Source: Eggerthella sp. (GTDB lineage: Bacteria; Actinomycetota; Coriobacteriia; Coriobacteriales; Eggerthellaceae). Taken from it: DNA of 64,000 bases. The notes beneath the pieces were generated by a model. That model ran no database searches. It had not been told where the DNA came from and worked only from the letters and a program-made list of their open reading frames with translations. Made by a program: the position numbers and the translations under genes. Every line of letters starts with the position of its first letter. The stretch's first letter is position 1. Positions 41,875 through 51,616 of this stretch are shown in pieces. Where the stretch lies: assembly GCA_030540085.1 (NCBI GenBank), contig JAUNWY010000003.1, positions 84,109-148,108 of the forward strand, read 5' to 3'.

Positions 41875-43542
41875 ATGCTGACAGATATCGAAATTGCGCA
41901 GGCGGCAACGCCTCGCCCCATTACCGAAATCGCTGAAAAGGCAGGTATCTCGGAAGAGTACCTCGAGTGCTACGGCAAGACCAAGGCAAAAGTCGACTAC
42001 AACCTGCTCCGCAACGAAGACCATAAGCCTGGTAAGTTGGTGCTGGTTACTGCAATCAACCCCACCGCTGCTGGCGAAGGTAAAACCACCACGACGGTAG
42101 GCTTGGGCGATGCTCTTTCTCGCTTGGGCAAGAAGACGGTAATCGCTTTGCGCGAGCCCAGCTTGGGACCGGTATTCGGCATCAAGGGCGGCGCCGCAGG
42201 CGGTGGCTATTCCCAGGTAATCCCTATGGAAGAAATCAACCTGCATTTCACGGGCGACTTCCATGCTATTGGCGCGGCAAACAATCTGCTCGCTGCTCTG
42301 CTCGATGCCCATATCCACAATGGCAACGAGCTTGGCATCGACGTTCGCCGCATTACGTGGAAGCGTGTTGTTGACATGAACGACCGTCAGCTGCGCAACA
42401 TCGTGTGTGGCTTGGGCGGCAAAGCCAACGGCGTTCCCCGCGAAGACGGCTTCGATATTACGGTTGCCTCCGAGGTTATGGCCATCTTCTGCTTGGCAAC
42501 CTCTATCACCGACCTGAAGGAGCGCTTGGGCCGCATCGTTGTTGGCTACACCCGCGACGATAAGCCCGTTACTGCCCATGACCTTCATGCTGAAGGTGCT
42601 ATGGCTGCGCTTTTGAAGGATGCTCTGAAGCCCAATTTGGTTCAGACGCTCGAAGGAACCCCCGCATTCGTGCACGGCGGCCCCTTCGCCAACATCGCAC
42701 ATGGCTGCAATTCCATCATGGCAACCAACATGGCTCTTGCTTTGGGCGACTACGCGGTAACCGAAGCCGGTTTCGGTGCTGACCTGGGAGCCGAGAAGTT
42801 CCTGGACATCAAGTGCCGCCTTGCGGGCTTGAAGCCCGATGCCGTTGTAGTAGTTGCCACGGTTCGCGCACTGAAGAACCATGGCGGCGTTGCCAAGGCA
42901 GATCTGAACGAGGAAAACCTCGAGGCGCTGGAAAAGGGTCTTCCCAACCTGCTTCAGCACGTGGAAAACATCACTCAGGTATTCGGTCTCCCGTGTGTTG
43001 TCGCCATCAACGAGTTCCCCACTGATACCCAGGCGGAAATCGACCTGGTTCGCGCCAAGTGCCAGGAGCTCGGTGTCAACGTTGCTCTTTCCCAGGTTTG
43101 GGCAAAGGGCGGCGAAGGCGGCGTAGAGCTGGCCGAGGAAGTTATGCGTCTGTGCGAGCAGGAAAGCTCCCTGACCTTCACCTACGAAGACGATATGGGT
43201 CTTGCGGAAAAGATCGAGACAGTTGCCAAGCGCATTTACCACGCAGATGGGGTAGACTTTGCTCCTGCTGCGAAGAAGGAAATCAAGCAGCTCGAAGAAT
43301 TGGGCTTCGGGTCTATGCCGGTCTGCATGGCGAAAACCCAGTACAGCTTCTCCGACGATGCTGCATTGCTTGGTGCTCCGCGCAACTTCCGCATCACGGT
43401 TCGCCAGGTTAAGGTATCCGCAGGCGCTGGCTTTGTTGTCGCCCTCACTGGCAATGTCATGACCATGCCGGGCTTGGGCAAGGCTCCTGCTGCCTTTAAG
43501 ATCGACGTTGATGAAACGGGCAAGATCTCTGGCTTGTTCTAG
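41875..43542 (+). CDS. fhs: Formate--tetrahydrofolate ligase
   Basis: ATP-dependent synthesis of 10-formyl-THF from formate, 555 residues, normal length. P-loop-like [20 protein letters not shown], then [21 protein letters not shown] and [20 protein letters not shown], and near the C-terminus TKPxSFSDD-like [19 protein letters not shown]. In anaerobes it serves purine synthesis or the methyl branch of the Wood-Ljungdahl route; only the folate enzymes, not CO dehydrogenase, are seen here. SD GAGGAAG upstream. Confidence 0.98.
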   Translation: MLTDIEIAQAATPRPITEIAEKAGISEEYLECYGKTKAKVDYNLLRNEDHKPGKLVLVTAINPTAAGEGKTTTTVGLGDALSRLGKKTVIALREPSLGPVFGIKGGAAGGGYSQVIPMEEINLHFTGDFHAIGAANNLLAALLDAHIHNGNELGIDVRRITWKRVVDMNDRQLRNIVCGLGGKANGVPREDGFDITVASEVMAIFCLATSITDLKERLGRIVVGYTRDDKPVTAHDLHAEGAMAALLKDALKPNLVQTLEGTPAFVHGGPFANIAHGCNSIMATNMALALGDYAVTEAGFGADLGAEKFLDIKCRLAGLKPDAVVVVATVRALKNHGGVAKADLNEENLEALEKGLPNLLQHVENITQVFGLPCVVAINEFPTDTQAEIDLVRAKCQELGVNVALSQVWAKGGEGGVELAEEVMRLCEQESSLTFTYEDDMGLAEKIETVAKRIYHADGVDFAPAAKKEIKQLEELGFGSMPVCMAKTQYSFSDDAALLGAPRNFRITVRQVKVSAGAGFVVALTGNVMTMPGLGKAPAAFKIDVDETGKISGLF

Positions 43543-43644
43543 GCTGTTAGAAAATAGCTGGAAATACTAGCAAGGTATTATCGGGCTGGCGCAGGTGCGC
43601 TGGCCCGTATCATTGTCGTAGGTAACAAACGATTAGGAAACATC

Positions 43645-44259
43645 TTGAGCGAGTGGACATTTATTGACGAGGTTGCCGCTGGCACCCCAACTCCTGGTGG
43701 CGGTGCTGCCGCCGCGTACGTGGGAGCTTTGGGATCGGCGCTGAATTCCATGGTGGGAAACCTGACGGTTGGCAAGAAAAGCTATGCTGACGTGGAAGAC
43801 CAGGTGAAAGAATGCCTATCGCAGCTTCAGCAGGTGCGCGAAGAACTCCTCACCTTGTCAAAGAAGGACTCTGAGGCATTTGCTCCCCTGGCGGCATGCT
43901 TTAAAATGCCCCGCGCTACCGAAGAAGAAAAGGCACAGCGCACCAAAGCGATGCAGAAAGCTCTCATCGATGCCATCGAAGTGCCTCTGTCGATCATGAA
44001 AGCATGCGCTCGCGTTATCGATCTTTCCGATTTTATGGCTCATAATGGCTCAAAGATGGCGCTTTCCGACGTTGCCACCGGTGTTTCCTTTGCAAAGGGG
44101 GCGCTAAAGGGCGCCGCCCTGAACATCTTCGTCAATGCCAAAATGCTCGAGGATCGTGAGCTTGCGAAGCGTTACACTGACGAAACGGAATGTCTCATTA
44201 TTGAATGGGGCAAGCGTGCCGATGATATTTACGTATTTGTGTTGGAGGGACTCAGATAA
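43645..44259 (+). CDS. fchA: Formimido-/methenyl-THF cyclodeaminase (FchA family)
   Basis: 204 residues, FTCD cyclodeaminase domain. N-terminal PTPGGGAAAAYVGALGSALN with MVGNLTVGKKSY is the folate-binding signature. It deaminates formimino-THF or acts as methenyl-THF cyclohydrolase. Position between fhs and folD supports the one-carbon role. The start is TTG 43645 (AGGAAACATC upstream). The stop lies two bases before the folD start, indicating tight coupling. Confidence 0.93.
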   Translation: MSEWTFIDEVAAGTPTPGGGAAAAYVGALGSALNSMVGNLTVGKKSYADVEDQVKECLSQLQQVREELLTLSKKDSEAFAPLAACFKMPRATEEEKAQRTKAMQKALIDAIEVPLSIMKACARVIDLSDFMAHNGSKMALSDVATGVSFAKGALKGAALNIFVNAKMLEDRELAKRYTDETECLIIEWGKRADDIYVFVLEGLR

Positions 44260-44261
44260 GT

Positions 44262-45113
44262 ATGACTCGCATTTTGAAATCGAAACCAGTTACTGATGCG
44301 ATTGCCGCTGATCTTGCTCATCGTGTTGAGCGCCTGAAAATCTTGGGCATCGAACCTACGCTCGCTATCGTTCGCGTGGGATCCCGCCCCGACGACCTGA
44401 GCTACGAGCGCACTGCTTGCAAGCGCGCAAAGGCTTTGGGTCTGACTACGCGTGTGTTCGAGCTTGATGAAAAGGTTTCCCAGGAAAAGCTGCTCCTGCA
44501 AATTCGCCGCATCAATGCCGATTCAAGCATTCATGGTTGCTTGGTGTTCCGCCCTCTTCCCACCGACATGGAAGACAAGCTTGTGTGTGATGAGCTTGCC
44601 ATGGCGAAAGACATCGACGGCGTTTCCACCGCATCGCTCGGTGCGGTGTTTACCGATGCCAAGGAAGGTTTTGCTCCTAGCACCGCAGAAGCTTGCGTGA
44701 GGGCGCTCGATTTTTACGATATCCCCGTAGAAGGCAAGCATGTAGTTGTTGTTGGCCGCAGCCTCGTGGTAGGCAAACCCGTTGCCATGCTGCTTCTCCG
44801 TCGCAATGCCAGCGTAACTATCTGCCATTCCCGTACGGAAGATCTGCCTAAGATCATGCGCACGGCAGACATCGTTATTTGCGCTACAGGCCGCGCTCGT
44901 GCCTTTGACGCATCGTGTTTCCGCGAGGGCCAGACGGTTTTGGATGTTGGCATCAACTTCGACAAGGACGGCAACCTGTGCGGCGATGTCGACTATGAAT
45001 CGGTCGAGCCCATTGTTGATGCCATTACCCCGGTTCCGGGCGGTCTTGGTTCCGTTACCACTTCCATCACCATGGAGCATACGGTTTCGGCTGCAGAAAA
45101 GACCATCAGGTAA
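44262..45113 (+). CDS. folD: Methylene-THF dehydrogenase / methenyl-THF cyclohydrolase
   Basis: Bifunctional FolD, 283 residues. VGSRPDDLSYERTACKRAKA is the substrate region; the conserved YxxxK is here Y-E-R-T-A-C-K. VVVGRSLVVGKPVAMLLLRR is the NADP site, and DVGINFDKDGNLCGDVDYES plus ITPVPGGLGSVTTSITMEH complete the family pattern. The usual G(R/K)SxxVG motif is intact. Together with fhs and fchA it interconverts all C1-THF levels except methyl-THF. A perfect-stem terminator follows. Confidence 0.95.
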   Translation: MTRILKSKPVTDAIAADLAHRVERLKILGIEPTLAIVRVGSRPDDLSYERTACKRAKALGLTTRVFELDEKVSQEKLLLQIRRINADSSIHGCLVFRPLPTDMEDKLVCDELAMAKDIDGVSTASLGAVFTDAKEGFAPSTAEACVRALDFYDIPVEGKHVVVVGRSLVVGKPVAMLLLRRNASVTICHSRTEDLPKIMRTADIVICATGRARAFDASCFREGQTVLDVGINFDKDGNLCGDVDYESVEPIVDAITPVPGGLGSVTTSITMEHTVSAAEKTIR

Positions 45114-45154
45114 TTTCGCTTGCCATTACATGAATGTTTGGGCGCCAAGGCGCC

Positions 45155-45197
45155 AGAGCGCTCAATGGGGGTACCCCTCATTGAGCGCTCTTGTTAG
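45155..45197 (+). terminator. Terminator after folD
   Basis: AGAGCGCTCAATGGGG pairs, with one bulge, with CCCCTCATTGAGCGCTCT, followed by TGTT. The U-run is short but the stem is unusually long. Confidence 0.75.
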
Positions 45198-45223
45198 ATC
45201 CTGCTTTTCCGAAGGGAATCTTT

Positions 45224-45703
45224 ATGTCCGATAAATGGGTTGAAATAGCACGCACCTCTTCGGTGGAGGAAACGCAGGCTTGCGCAGCGGCATTGGCTGA
45301 CGTGCTTGATGCAGGTGCCGTCGTGACGCTTGATGGAGATCTGGGTGCAGGGAAAACGCACTTTACCCAGGGACTGGCAGCGGCCTTGGGCGTTGAGCAG
45401 GCGGTAACGAGCCCAACCTTCAACTTGGTGATCGAATACACCGATGGGCGTATTCCCCTGTACCATTTCGATCTGTATCGCCTTGATTCTCCTTACCAAT
45501 TGGAAGACTTGGCATTTTACGAATACGTCGAAGGCGATGGCGTTTCCTGCATCGAGTGGGCTTCGAAGTTTCCCGAAGAAATGCCAGAAGATCGGCTCGA
45601 GGTGTATCTTTCCGTCGAGGGCGAAGGCGTTCGGGCGATTCGGGCATGTGCCCACGGATCGGCCGAAGCAATGCTTCAGGGCTGGCAGGCTGCGTTGGCT
45701 TAG
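45224..45703 (+). CDS. tsaE: tRNA threonylcarbamoyladenosine biosynthesis ATPase TsaE
   Basis: 159-residue P-loop ATPase needed for t6A37 formation in tRNAs that read ANN codons. Walker [28 protein letters not shown] and [20 protein letters not shown] (metal and TsaB/D interaction region), and SCIEWASKF are present. ATG 45224 follows GAAGGGAA. It is separated from the tsaB-rimI-tsaD fusion by its own terminator. Confidence 0.95.
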   Translation: MSDKWVEIARTSSVEETQACAAALADVLDAGAVVTLDGDLGAGKTHFTQGLAAALGVEQAVTSPTFNLVIEYTDGRIPLYHFDLYRLDSPYQLEDLAFYEYVEGDGVSCIEWASKFPEEMPEDRLEVYLSVEGEGVRAIRACAHGSAEAMLQGWQAALA

Positions 45704-45708
45704 TTTTT

Positions 45709-45754
45709 GCCAGGCGCGTTCTTTTCGGAAGGATTGCGCCTGGCTTTTCTGTTT
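45709..45754 (+). terminator. Terminator after tsaE
   Basis: GCCAGGCGC (45709-45717) pairs perfectly with GCGCCTGGC (45736-45744), followed by TTTTCTGTTTT. Confidence 0.88.
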
Positions 45755-45885
45755 TCAGGGGCATGCGCTAGGATAGCTAGCGAAAGAAAACCAGCACCAA
45801 GCGTCGCTCGCTCATCCCGTGTCGCCTCCGTTGCTTTTGGGGGAGGCGTTTTCGGCGGCCGCAGTGCAATAAGAACAGGATTCGC

Positions 45886-48291
45886 ATGAACAACTACGTA
45901 GTTGCTTTCGACACGGCAAATGAAATGATTTCCTTGGGGATAGGTCTTCTCGATCGTGCCAAGAAGACTATCGAATGCGTCGCCTCGCGCGAGGTTGGTG
46001 CGTTTCGCGCATCGAACGTTAAGCTTTTGCCCGAAATCGATGCCCTGTTGGCGGACACGGGCATTTCGCGCGGCGACGTTTCATGCGTGGTGTGCGGTCG
46101 TGGCCCCGGTTCGTTTACTGGTGTGCGCATCTGCCTTGCCAGCGCCAAGGGCGTCGCCATCGGTTTGGGCGTGCCGTTGTTCGGCGTTTCCACTTCAGAC
46201 GCTCAGGCATGGCAGCAGTGGGCCAGCGGGGTGCGCGGCTCAGTGGTGGTACTGGGCGATGCGATGCGCAAAGAGGTCTATCCCGTTCGCTACCACGTCT
46301 CCGACTGCGGCATTGAGCGCCTGAACTCCGATACCGTTATGAAGGCGGCTGCTCTGCCCGAATGGCTGGGAAGCGGAAGCGATCAGCACATCGTGGGTGA
46401 TGCGCTGAAAAAATACTCCGACCTGTGCGAAGACTGCGGCAGCGTTGCGGGTGAAGAAGAGCGCTACCCAACAGGTGCCGGCCTTCTTCTTGCGGCACAG
46501 GAGGCTTGGGCGAAGGGCTCGTTCGACCCCGACGATGGTGCACTGGGTGACCCTTGTGTGCTTCTTCCCGTGTACACGCGCCTTTCTGATGCCGAAGAAC
46601 ATGAGCGCATCAAATTTGCCAAGCAGGATGCCGAAGCCAACGCCGTTGAAGCGAAGGACCTTGAGTCGGGCGTGCAAGGCGGATCGGTGATTCGCTACCA
46701 GCCGCTTGAGGCGGCATGGGTGCCTGCGGTTGCTGCCATGGAATCGCAGGTTATGGGCACCGATGCTTGGAACGATGCCCAGATTCTCGATGAATTGCCC
46801 CGCCCCGACCGTACGTGGTGGGCGGCGTTTGAGGTTGCCGATACGCGTAAGCGCACGGTGAACGTCGGCGAAGCGAAGCTGGTGGGTTATGCCGGTGGCT
46901 GGATAAACGACGGTCAGGTGCAGTTGCTGAAGGTGGCGTCCGATCCAGCTTATAGGCGTCAAGGTATTGCGCAAGAGCTTTTGGCGCACATTGCCCTTGA
47001 TGCGCGCGATTTGGGCGCAAAGGAAATGACCCTTGAGGTCCGCGCGTCGAATACGGGTGCGCATGCCTTCTATGAGCGTTTGGGCTTGAAGAATATCGGC
47101 ATTCGACCGCGCTATTATTCTGATGGGGAAAACGCCTGCATCTACGAAGGGCCACTCCCTCTTTCCGAGCATGATGTTGCTGGTATGGAGTTGCGCTTGA
47201 ATGCTGCAGCTGCACACGCGGGCGAAGCTGCGGGAGATCGCGTGCCCCTTGAAGGCAAGCTCATCTTGGCTATCGAATCTTCGTGCGACGAAACGGCAGC
47301 AGCGCTTATCGACGAAGCGGGAACCATTGTTGCTGACGTGGTTGCTTCCCAGATTGATTTTCATTCCCGTTTCGGCGGGGTAGTGCCTGAAATTGCCAGC
47401 CGTAAGCACATTGAAGCTATCGGTGGAGTGGTGATCGAGTGCTTGGCCCAAGCGCGCGAGCGCACAGGCAGGGCCGATCTTTCTTGGGACGATTTGGCCG
47501 CTGTTTCGGTAACCTATGCGCCTGGTTTGGTTGGTGCCTTGGTTGTGGGTGCGGCATTCGCAAAGGGTTTGGCCTGGGCTTGCGATGTGCCGCTTATCGG
47601 CGTGAACCACCTGGAGGGTCATCTGTACGCGAACAAGATCGCCTGCCCTGACATCAAGCCGCCCATGGTGGTTTCGCTTGTTTCGGGCGGCCACACCATG
47701 TTGGTGCATGTGAAAGATTGGGGCAGCTATGAAACCATGGGTTCAACGCTCGACGATGCGGTAGGAGAGGCCTTCGACAAGGTGGCAAAGGCAATGGGGC
47801 TGGGGTACCCTGGCGGCCCGCTCATTTCCGCTTTGGCCGAAAAGGGTAACCCTAAGGCTGTTCGCTTCCCTCGCGCGCTGATGCATTCGGGCGATTTTCA
47901 ATTCTCGCTTTCGGGCTTGAAGACCTCGGTTATGACCTACTTGCAGAAAGAGCAGCAGGCGGGCCGTGAGATCAATCAGGCTGATGTGGCGGCAAGCTTT
48001 CAGGCTGCAGTTATTGATGTTCAAGTGGCCAAGGCCCGTACAGCGCTTCGCCAGACGGGCGCAAAGGAGTTTTGCCTGGGCGGTGGCGTTGCCGCCAACC
48101 CTGAACTGCGTCACGCTTACGAGGCTATGTGCCATCAGCTTGGCGTGCGTCTAACCATGCCGCCGCTTTCTGCTTGTACGGACAATGCTGCCATGATTGC
48201 CCTGGTGGCGCTCGATCGCTATAAACAGGGCAAGTTCTTTGGCTTGGATTGCGATGTGAAAGCCCACGCTCCGCTCGACGAGGCGTACTAG
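45886..48291 (+). CDS. TsaB-RimI-TsaD trifunctional fusion
   Basis: 801 residues in one frame with three modules. Residues 1-240 are TsaB-like: VAFDTANEMISLGIG and CGRGPGSFTGVRICLASAKG. Residues about 270-425 are a GNAT acetyltransferase of the RimI type (RRQGIAQELLAHIA, ASNTGAHAFYERLGLKNIGI), which modifies ribosomal protein S18. Residues about 461-801 are TsaD: AIESSCDETAAALID, metal site VNHLEGHLYA, VSLVSGGHTMLV, GEAFDKVAKAMGL. A linker of about 35 Glu/Ala-rich residues precedes each junction. TsaB-TsaD heterodimer and TsaE make t6A37; the fusion fixes stoichiometry. No SD is obvious before the ATG. Confidence 0.95.
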   Translation: MNNYVVAFDTANEMISLGIGLLDRAKKTIECVASREVGAFRASNVKLLPEIDALLADTGISRGDVSCVVCGRGPGSFTGVRICLASAKGVAIGLGVPLFGVSTSDAQAWQQWASGVRGSVVVLGDAMRKEVYPVRYHVSDCGIERLNSDTVMKAAALPEWLGSGSDQHIVGDALKKYSDLCEDCGSVAGEEERYPTGAGLLLAAQEAWAKGSFDPDDGALGDPCVLLPVYTRLSDAEEHERIKFAKQDAEANAVEAKDLESGVQGGSVIRYQPLEAAWVPAVAAMESQVMGTDAWNDAQILDELPRPDRTWWAAFEVADTRKRTVNVGEAKLVGYAGGWINDGQVQLLKVASDPAYRRQGIAQELLAHIALDARDLGAKEMTLEVRASNTGAHAFYERLGLKNIGIRPRYYSDGENACIYEGPLPLSEHDVAGMELRLNAAAAHAGEAAGDRVPLEGKLILAIESSCDETAAALIDEAGTIVADVVASQIDFHSRFGGVVPEIASRKHIEAIGGVVIECLAQARERTGRADLSWDDLAAVSVTYAPGLVGALVVGAAFAKGLAWACDVPLIGVNHLEGHLYANKIACPDIKPPMVVSLVSGGHTMLVHVKDWGSYETMGSTLDDAVGEAFDKVAKAMGLGYPGGPLISALAEKGNPKAVRFPRALMHSGDFQFSLSGLKTSVMTYLQKEQQAGREINQADVAASFQAAVIDVQVAKARTALRQTGAKEFCLGGGVAANPELRHAYEAMCHQLGVRLTMPPLSACTDNAAMIALVALDRYKQGKFFGLDCDVKAHAPLDEAY

Positions 48292-48435
48292 GTTCTGTTT
48301 CTTGGGTCCTGGTTGGCGGGACGTATTAGTCAGGGCTCGGGACTGCCCGTCGCATACGGGGAACGCAACGTGTTCGCAGCCTCGGTGTCCTCTTCGGTAT
48401 AATCGATCGCGAAAACACGCGTAAAGGAGATTGGT

Positions 48436-48960
48436 ATGAAGCGCTCTATCGATGCAATTGAACACGCTGGCGAAATCATGAAGAAGGTAAACGATGCTGT
48501 CTTGCTTACCACCAAGAAAGATGGTCAGGTTAACGCCATGACCATCAGCTGGGGCGGCATGGCTATTGAATGGGGAAAACCCCTGTTTATTACCTACGTG
48601 CGCGAAAGTCGTTTCACCAAGGAATTCCTGGATGCTACGGGCGAGTTTACGGTGAACCTGCCTATGGGCGAGTTTGACAAGAAGATCACTGCGGTATGCG
48701 GCGCGAAGTCGGGCCGCGATATGGACAAGATTGCCGAGCTGGGGCTCACGCTCGAAGAACCCGAAGAGGTAAATGTGCCGGGCATTCGCGAACTTCCCCT
48801 TACGCTGGAGTGCCGCGTCCTGTTCAAGCAGGAACAGGATCTTGCCAATCTTGATGCTGCTGATGCGGAAAAGTGGTATCCCGTCGATGAAACGCTGGGC
48901 GGCCCCAATAAGCACACGGCCTATTACGCCGAAATCGTGGCTGCCTACGTTATTGAGTAG
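48436..48960 (+). CDS. Flavin reductase-like FMN-binding protein
   Basis: 174 residues, flavin reductase (FlaRed-like) domain. MTISWGGMAIEWGKPLFITY and VRESRFTKEFLDATGEFTVN form the FMN-binding split barrel. Members reduce flavins or act in redox reactions; partner unknown. ATG 48436 follows AAAGGAG. Apparently monocistronic. The 263 bases after it hold only a small palindrome (CCAGG/CCTGG near 48980) and nothing else recognised. Confidence 0.88.
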   Translation: MKRSIDAIEHAGEIMKKVNDAVLLTTKKDGQVNAMTISWGGMAIEWGKPLFITYVRESRFTKEFLDATGEFTVNLPMGEFDKKITAVCGAKSGRDMDKIAELGLTLEEPEEVNVPGIRELPLTLECRVLFKQEQDLANLDAADAEKWYPVDETLGGPNKHTAYYAEIVAAYVIE

Positions 48961-49223
48961 TTTTGGCTACAGTGCACCATGCCAGGGGCGCCTGGACTTG
49001 TCGGTGTGCTTGGCGGCTGGGCTGGCCATGCCTGCCGCCCTTTCATTGTCGTTAGTATGCATTCTGAGGGAATGGTTCCTTTGGCATGCGTGTCCGAAAG
49101 AAACGATGCAGGCCGGAGGCTAGGGTTGCTGTATAGCGCGTCATATGTGGGGCGTTCGGGTGAAGGGCGATGCCGCGTAGGAAAGCTACGAGCATAACGC
49201 ACCCTATGCGTGCGCCTTGCCCA

Positions 49224-50003
49224 CTATTCCTTGTACGCGATATGAACAGCGGCAACGCCAAACGTTACATTGGTGTATTCGACACGGGAAAAGCCCGCAT
49301 CCTTCAGCATGCGCGTGAAGCCCTTTTGATCGGGAAATGCCTTAATCGACTTCGCCAGGTACACAAAGCCCGAAGCGTCGCCTGTGACGATCTTCCCCCA
49401 GGCGGGAATGCCCCAGCGCAAATACAGGTTGTAACCCAAGCGCATAAGGGGGTTGGGTGGGGTTGAGAACTCCAGTACGCACAGCGCGCCGCCTGGCTTC
49501 AGCACGCGATACATTTCAGAAAGCGCACGTTCACGTTCGGGCATATTGCGAATGCCATACGACATGGTGATTACGTCGAAAGACTCGTCTTCGTAGGGGA
49601 TGTCCTGTCCGTCAACCACGGCAAGCTCAACGGGAACACCGTTTGCCTCGCCTGCGTCAAGTCGGCTTTGGGCCACTTCGAGCATGGCGGGCGTGTAATC
49701 GGAAAGAATGATGTGCTTGGGTTGCTTTCGGTCGCATGCCGTAAACGTCACATCGCCTGTACCGCCGGCGATATCCAGCATCAGCGTTTGGTCGGTGATG
49801 GGCGATTTGTCGATAAGCGTGCGCAGCCAGCTGCGGTATTGGCCGAAGCTGGAGAGCTTGTTGAAACGCTCGTACTTCCAAGCGATATCAGTGAAGATTT
49901 TCTTCACGCGAGCAGAAGAAATCTCAGCAGGGGCCTCCTGACCCGTAGCGGTGTCAATGGAGTGGTCTGCTTGCTTTTCGGGCGTTTGAGGGGTGTTGCT
50001 CAT
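49224..50003 (-). CDS. menG: Demethylmenaquinone methyltransferase (MenG/UbiE)
   Basis: SAM-dependent C-methyltransferase that completes menaquinone synthesis, 259 residues. MLDIAGGTGDVTFTACD is the SAM motif; DVITMSYGIRNMPERERALS and GALCVLEFSTPPNP are typical UbiE/COQ5 signatures. The N-terminal 35 residues are an acidic extension. Menaquinone respiration fits an anaerobic actinobacterium. Divergent from the amidohydrolase-like gene at 50168, sharing a 164-base intergenic region. Confidence 0.95.
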   Translation of the reverse strand: MSNTPQTPEKQADHSIDTATGQEAPAEISSARVKKIFTDIAWKYERFNKLSSFGQYRSWLRTLIDKSPITDQTLMLDIAGGTGDVTFTACDRKQPKHIILSDYTPAMLEVAQSRLDAGEANGVPVELAVVDGQDIPYEDESFDVITMSYGIRNMPERERALSEMYRVLKPGGALCVLEFSTPPNPLMRLGYNLYLRWGIPAWGKIVTGDASGFVYLAKSIKAFPDQKGFTRMLKDAGFSRVEYTNVTFGVAAVHIAYKE

Positions 50004-50167
50004 GCGCTATCGCGTCCTTAGGTACGAGTATTGCCGTCTGCGTTAGCTGATTATAGACAAGAACGGCACGCTTGCGCATCTGGCTCGTTAGGGGTCTGTG
50101 AAAAACGGCAAGATATAAACGCCGCAATGCTATCATTGCAAAGAATTACTCTATCGGGAGGATGCGC

Positions 50168-51520
50168 ATGCTACTGATCGCTGAATACGTTGTTCCGGTT
50201 TCATCCGAGCCCATCGAGCACGGTGCGGTTTTCATTAAAGATGGTGCTATCGCCGACATCGGCGATGCGGAAATGATGCGCTTGCGCTACCCCAACGAAG
50301 AGGTAAAAGACTTCGGCATGGCTGCGCTTACCCCGGGTTTTATCGACCTTCATGCTCGCATGGAAGACGCTGTGTTCCGCGGTTTGGTGCACGACCTGCC
50401 CTTTGTTCAGTGGCGCAAGGAAATTGCTGCGCTGCGTAAGCGCATTTCCTATGCAGAGGCATTTGACTCTGCATTCCTGGGCGGCCTTGAGGCGCTTTCC
50501 TCAGGCGTTACCACCGTTGCTGACATCACATCTACGGGTGCTTGCGTTTCCGCCGCTCAAAAGCTCGGTTTGCGCGGTATGTTCTATCGCGAAGCAGGAG
50601 CAATCGACAAGCGCTTGGTTAATTACGCCATTAAGAAGGCCGATAGCGACTTGGAAAAGTGGTCGCAGACCATCGACCCCGACCGCATCACCCTGGGCGT
50701 TGCGCCAGATCCGGTGTACGAATGCCATCCCGAGCTGTATCGCAGCGTGGTGAAGTACGCCTCCGATAACGGCGATCTGCCTATCGCAATGGATTTGGCG
50801 GGCAGCAGCGAAGAGTACCGCTTCGTGAAGTACGGCGCCCCCTCTGGCTTGGATGAGGATCTGGGAATGCAGGGCTTCATGGAAGTTCCGCCATGGCTTC
50901 CCACTTCCGCAACTCCCGTCAACTACGTGTTGAACTGGGGTTTGTTCGAGGCGGAGAACGTGATGATTGTCTATGGCGTACGGGTAAACGATGAAGACAT
51001 CAGGCACTTGAAGGAATACGACGTTGCCGTATGTGCATGTCCCAGCTTGAATGCCCAGTTGGGCATGGGCGTTGCTCCTGTGAGCGAGTACCTGCGCTCT
51101 GGTATGCGTGTGGGTCTGGGCACTGGCGCCCCGGCTTCTATCGACACGATGGACATCTTTAGCGAAATGCGCATGGAGCTGCTCATTCAGCGTGCTGTTA
51201 CCGGCGAGTTCCTTGATTCCCGCACGCTTATGGAAATGGGCACCTTGCGTGCCGCCCAGGCGCTGCGCATCGACGACAAGGTTGGTTCGCTTGAGGTTGG
51301 CAAACGCGCCGACATCGTTGCGGTAGACCTGTCCGGTTCGCATTCTACTCCCACGTCAGACCCTGTTTCTGCCCTTTTGGGTTCTGTGGGTAACGGCGAT
51401 GTTTCGATGACCATGGTAGACGGCAAGGTCCTCTACGAACGTGGACGCCTGCATGTTGCCGGTGAAGTGGCGAAGAACATCGCGCACGTTCTTGAGATTC
51501 GCGGTCGCCTCCGCTCTTAA
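50168..51520 (+). CDS. Amidohydrolase-family protein lacking the metal ligands
   Basis: 450 residues with the overall layout of MtaD/chlorohydrolase amidohydrolases: PGFIDLHARMEDAVFRGLVH, ACPSLNAQLGMGVAP, SGMRVGLGTGAPAS and GSLEVGKRADIVAVDL. Most catalytic residues are replaced. The HxH motif reads H62-A-R64. The strand that normally carries HxxE reads IAMDLAGS (206-213). The later AHC His is Y269. The invariant metal Asp of LGTD is G320. It is unlikely to be a metal-dependent deaminase and may be a pseudoenzyme with binding or scaffold function. ATG 50168 with GGGAGG upstream is preferred to 50162. The frame is intact. Confidence 0.88.
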   Translation: MLLIAEYVVPVSSEPIEHGAVFIKDGAIADIGDAEMMRLRYPNEEVKDFGMAALTPGFIDLHARMEDAVFRGLVHDLPFVQWRKEIAALRKRISYAEAFDSAFLGGLEALSSGVTTVADITSTGACVSAAQKLGLRGMFYREAGAIDKRLVNYAIKKADSDLEKWSQTIDPDRITLGVAPDPVYECHPELYRSVVKYASDNGDLPIAMDLAGSSEEYRFVKYGAPSGLDEDLGMQGFMEVPPWLPTSATPVNYVLNWGLFEAENVMIVYGVRVNDEDIRHLKEYDVAVCACPSLNAQLGMGVAPVSEYLRSGMRVGLGTGAPASIDTMDIFSEMRMELLIQRAVTGEFLDSRTLMEMGTLRAAQALRIDDKVGSLEVGKRADIVAVDLSGSHSTPTSDPVSALLGSVGNGDVSMTMVDGKVLYERGRLHVAGEVAKNIAHVLEIRGRLRS

Positions 51521-51537
51521 TGCCTATTGGCACCAGT

Positions 51538-51571
51538 AAGCCCCTCTTGTCGAAAAGAGGGGCTTGTTTTG
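51538..51571 (+). terminator. Terminator after the amidohydrolase-like gene
   Basis: AAGCCCCTCTT pairs with AAGAGGGGCTT around a GTCGA loop, followed by GTTTTG. Confidence 0.9.
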
Positions 51572-51616
51572 CGTGCCGTGCGTTAAGGTGACCACACGCT
51601 TACGGAAAGAGATTCA

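Noticed and set aside
41524..43242. 572-codon open frame opposite coaX-fhs
   Set aside because: Runs antisense across two well-identified genes.
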